A stretch of 64,000 nucleotides of DNA, taken from positions 2,170,001 to 2,234,000 of the forward strand of contig NZ_CP094241.1 of assembly GCF_022749495.1 (NCBI RefSeq), written 5' to 3'. The notes beneath the pieces are model-generated. The model saw only the letters and a list, made by a program, of their open reading frames with translations, did not search any database and was not told where the DNA came from. A program made the translations under genes and the position numbers. The stretch comes from Neisseria macacae ATCC 33926. Lineage in GTDB: Bacteria; Pseudomonadota; Gammaproteobacteria; Burkholderiales; Neisseriaceae. Positions 61,702 through 64,000 of this stretch are shown here, piece after piece. Each line of letters starts with the position of its first letter. Within the stretch, counting starts at the first letter, position 1.

Positions 61702-62481
61702 ATGACAAAACTGGTTCGTCCGCAAAAAATCAGCGACCAAATATTGTCGATATTGGAGGAACGCATCGCGGCGGGCATTTACGAAGAAGGCGGCAAAATC
61801 CCGCCCGAGCGCACGCTGGCGGAAGAATTCGGCGTATCGCGCCCGTCGGTCAGGGTCGCGCTGAACATCCTGATTGCGCGGCAGGTTTTGGAAGCGCGTC
61901 AGGGCGACGGCTATTACGTTTCCGTCAAACCGCAGCAGGATTTCCTCCAAAGCTGGCAAGAATTGCTCGGCAAACATTCCAACTGGGAAACCGACGTTTT
62001 CGATTTCAGCTGCCACATTGAAGGCTGCATGGCGTCGCTGGCTGCCGAGAGGCGCACCGATGCCGATTTGAAACGGATTGATTTTTGGCGGCAAAAATTC
62101 GAATCCGCCTGCGAAAGCGGCAATCTGGAACATCAAAGCGAAGCCGACGTGAGCTTTCACCAAACCATCGCCGACGCCGCGCACAACATCCTCTTCAGCC
62201 ACCTCTCCGGCGGCCTGCTCAAAATGCTCTACCGCCAGACGCGCAGCAGCATCATCTATTCCAACCAAACCGAAGACCCGCGCCCCAAGCTGATTGCGCA
62301 ACACCGCGCCATCTACGAAGCCATCTTGGAACGCCGCCCCGCCGATGCCGCCGAAGCTGCCAAAATACACTTAAACTACGTCGCCAACAGCATCTTGCAA
62401 AACAGGGCATACCAAAGCCGCAACGAACACGCCGACACGCTGGCGCAGAAAGACTTGAAGCGGGTGCAGGACTGGAAGTAG
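61702..62481 (+). CDS. GntR-family (FadR subfamily) regulator, LldR/PdhR/GdhR-like
   Basis: The 259-residue protein has an N-terminal winged helix-turn-helix (KISDQILSILEERIAAGIYEEGGKIPPERTLAEEFGVSRPSVRVALNIL) and a C-terminal FCD effector domain with metal-binding-type histidines (SFHQTIADAAHN, LIAQHRAIYEAIL). It probably senses lactate, pyruvate or 2-oxoglutarate and represses lldP, lctP and itself through AATTGGTNNNACCAATT sites. The position next to lldP favours an LldR role; neisserial GdhR, which represses lctP in gonococcus, is the other candidate and may be the same protein. AGAGGGAATT precedes ATG 61702, which I chose over an in-frame start 37 codons upstream. Confidence 0.92.
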   Translation: MTKLVRPQKISDQILSILEERIAAGIYEEGGKIPPERTLAEEFGVSRPSVRVALNILIARQVLEARQGDGYYVSVKPQQDFLQSWQELLGKHSNWETDVFDFSCHIEGCMASLAAERRTDADLKRIDFWRQKFESACESGNLEHQSEADVSFHQTIADAAHNILFSHLSGGLLKMLYRQTRSSIIYSNQTEDPRPKLIAQHRAIYEAILERRPADAAEAAKIHLNYVANSILQNRAYQSRNEHADTLAQKDLKRVQDWK

Positions 62482-62605
62482 CTTCCTGCCTGATGGAAAT
62501 GGTACGCAGACACAAAACCCGATTATCCGCCCGCAACCGCAAGGTCGTCTGAAAACCCAAATACCTGCCTTCGCGGCAGATTCCTACAACAAAAAAGGAG
62601 TAGAA

Positions 62606-64000
62606 ATGAAACTATCCGAACTGTTCAACCCCAACGAATTTGCCGCGCGTCATTTGAGTTTCGGCGATGAGGCTGCGCTTTTGGAAGCGCTCGGCGAGAA
62701 GAGCATGGACGATTTTGTCGGCAACACCGTGCCGCAAAGCATCCGTATGCCGTCCGAACTCGACCTGCCCGAAGCCCTGACCGAGGCTGACGCTTTGGCG
62801 AAGCTGAAAGGCATTGCGGCGAAAAACGTGATCAACAAATCCTATATCGGCTTGGGCTATTACCCGACCCGCGTGCCGAACGTGATTTTGCGCAACGTGT
62901 TGGAAAATCCGGGCTGGTACACCGCCTACACGCCGTATCAGGCGGAAATCGCGCAGGGGCGTTTGGAAGCGCTGCTGAACTTCCAGCAGGTGTGTATCGA
63001 TTTGACCGGTTTCCCCGTGGCGGGCGCGTCTTTGTTGGACGAAGCGACCGCCGCGGCTGAAGCGATGGCGATGGCGCACCGCGTGGGCAAGGTGAAATCC
63101 GAGCGTTTCTTCGTGGACGAGCGCGTTTATCCGCAGACTTTGGACGTGATGAAAACCCGCGCCAAATATTTCGGCTTTGAATTGGTGGTCGGCGATTTTG
63201 CCAAAGCGGATGAAGGCGAATACTTCGGCGCGCTGTTCCAATACGTCGGCAAAGACGGCGACGTACAAGACTTGCAAAGCGTTATAGGTCGTCTGAAAAC
63301 CAAAGGCACGATTGTCGCCGTTGCCTCCGACATCATGAGCTTGGTCTTGCTGAAATCGCCTGCCGAATTGGGTGCGGACATTGCGTTGGGCAACACGCAA
63401 CGCTTCGGCGTACCGATGGGCTTCGGCGGGCCGCACGCCGCTTATTTCGCGTTTAAAGACGAGTTCAAACGTTCCGCTCCAGGTCGAATCATCGGCGTAT
63501 CCAAAGACGCATCGGGCAAACCCGCGCTGCGCATGGCTTTGTCCACCCGCGAACAACACATCCGCCGCGAAAAAGCCACGTCCAATATTTGTACTGCGCA
63601 GGCATTGCTGGCGAACTTGGCGGGCATGTACGCCGTTTATCACGGCCCCGAAGGTGTGAAACGCATTGCCAACCGCATTCACGCGCTGGCTTCCGTCTTT
63701 GCCGACGCGCTGGTTTCAGACGGCCTGAAAGTGGTTCACGAAGTCTTCTTCGATACCGTTACCGTCGATTTCGGCAGCAAAGAAAAAGCGGACAAGGCGT
63801 TCCAAACCGCTTTGGAACTGGGCTACAACCTGCGCCGCGTCAGCGACACCCAAATCGCCGCCGCCTTCCACGAAACATCCGTGCGCGAAGACCTTGCTGT
63901 GTTGTACTACGCCTTCACCGGCAACAACACTTTCACGCTTTCAGACGACGTCAAAGGTCGTCTGAAAACCGAATTCCTGCGCCAAGACAATATCTTGCAA
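62606..64000 (+). CDS. gcvP: Glycine dehydrogenase (decarboxylating), P protein, N-terminal part (partial)
   Basis: The first 465 codons of the glycine cleavage system P protein run off the window end. MKLSELFNPNEFAARHLSFGD is the start. YIGLGYYPTRVPNVILRNVLENPGWYTAYTPYQAEIAQGRLEALLNFQQ is the strongly conserved N-terminal signature, and FGVPMGFGGPHAAYFA follows. The PLP lysine belongs to the missing half. The enzyme decarboxylates glycine and passes an aminomethyl group to the H protein. AAAGGAG lies before the ATG. Two uptake sequences inside the gene encode GRLKT. Confidence 0.96.
   Translation, partial: MKLSELFNPNEFAARHLSFGDEAALLEALGEKSMDDFVGNTVPQSIRMPSELDLPEALTEADALAKLKGIAAKNVINKSYIGLGYYPTRVPNVILRNVLENPGWYTAYTPYQAEIAQGRLEALLNFQQVCIDLTGFPVAGASLLDEATAAAEAMAMAHRVGKVKSERFFVDERVYPQTLDVMKTRAKYFGFELVVGDFAKADEGEYFGALFQYVGKDGDVQDLQSVIGRLKTKGTIVAVASDIMSLVLLKSPAELGADIALGNTQRFGVPMGFGGPHAAYFAFKDEFKRSAPGRIIGVSKDASGKPALRMALSTREQHIRREKATSNICTAQALLANLAGMYAVYHGPEGVKRIANRIHALASVFADALVSDGLKVVHEVFFDTVTVDFGSKEKADKAFQTALELGYNLRRVSDTQIAAAFHETSVREDLAVLYYAFTGNNTFTLSDDVKGRLKTEFLRQDNILQ

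Noticed and set aside
62612..63682. A 356-codon minus-strand frame at the right end
   Set aside because: It lies opposite gcvP, whose conserved N-terminal sequence runs through the whole interval. The antisense product has no recognisable features.
1..64000. tRNA, rRNA, riboswitch and prophage genes
   Set aside because: By eye I found no cloverleaf with a T-loop GTTCGAATC-type motif, no rRNA-like sequence and no phage structural or integrase genes apart from the two IS transposases. A covariance-model scan could still reveal a small RNA.

Overview
The window is a chromosomal segment of a Neisseria species, most likely an oral or pharyngeal commensal of the mucosa/sicca type. The 10-mer GTCGTCTGAA, usually as AGGTCGTCTGAA, occurs dozens of times. 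It is the Neisseriaceae DNA uptake sequence in the dialect that I recall for the N. mucosa group rather than the GCCGTCTGAA form of gonococcus and meningococcus. It mostly sits in inverted pairs behind genes, where it forms the intrinsic terminators. Five Correia repeats (TATAGTGGATTAA ends) and the protein set (LctP, GluP-type sugar porter, FNR, GdhA, LapAB, LptE) fit the same genus. No rRNA, tRNA, CRISPR array or prophage was recognised.

Layout. 1-4.8 kb: end of an unidentified gene, a Correia element, a flavodoxin-fold reductase, an SDR oxidoreductase, an overlapping alkylation-repair pair (Ada-like regulator/methyltransferase and AlkB), and an MFS permease. 4.9-8.4 kb: one large gene for an RTX beta-helix protein resembling alpha-1,3-glucanases (GH87), cut in two by an IS630-family element. 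8.7-14.6 kb: an NSS transporter, small proteins, hemN and fnr diverging around an FNR box, and a metallo-beta-lactamase-fold hydrolase. 14.6-18.3 kb: Correia elements flank lctP, whose terminator has been split by an IS3-family element. 18.3-31.5 kb: mostly minus-strand housekeeping and exported genes (a degenerate isochorismatase-fold protein, purH, a ClC channel, an EamA permease, a glutamine amidotransferase, fis, a LysE exporter, dusB, a site-2-protease-like protein lacking its zinc histidines, and a lipoprotein). 31.7-35.1 kb: a second large beta-helix protein with an alanine-rich coiled coil and a long AT-rich leader.

35.1-50 kb: ilvE, lapA-lapB, thyA, gdhA, nagZ, two NhaC antiporters, a lipobox-bearing HtrA protease, nth, an esterase and a sugar MFS porter. 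50.3-59.4 kb: a YqaA-like protein, an aromatic/aspartate aminotransferase, a family 2 glycosyltransferase, four tandem DUF4189 paralogues, pip, lptE-holA and small membrane proteins. 59.6-64 kb: lldP, a divergent GntR/FadR-type regulator, and the start of gcvP.

How parts connect. Both lactate permease genes, about 45 kb apart, carry the same predicted promoter (TTGACC-17-TAAAGT) followed 15-16 bp later by a perfect AATTGGTNNNACCAATT palindrome. The GntR-type regulator beside lldP has related sites upstream of itself. One regulator probably controls lactate uptake at both loci. The most unusual mobile-DNA observation is that the left terminal repeat of the IS630-family element matches the ends of the Correia repeats at 22 of 28 positions, and both use TA targets. 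A relative of this element may therefore be the source of the transposase that mobilised Correia repeats.
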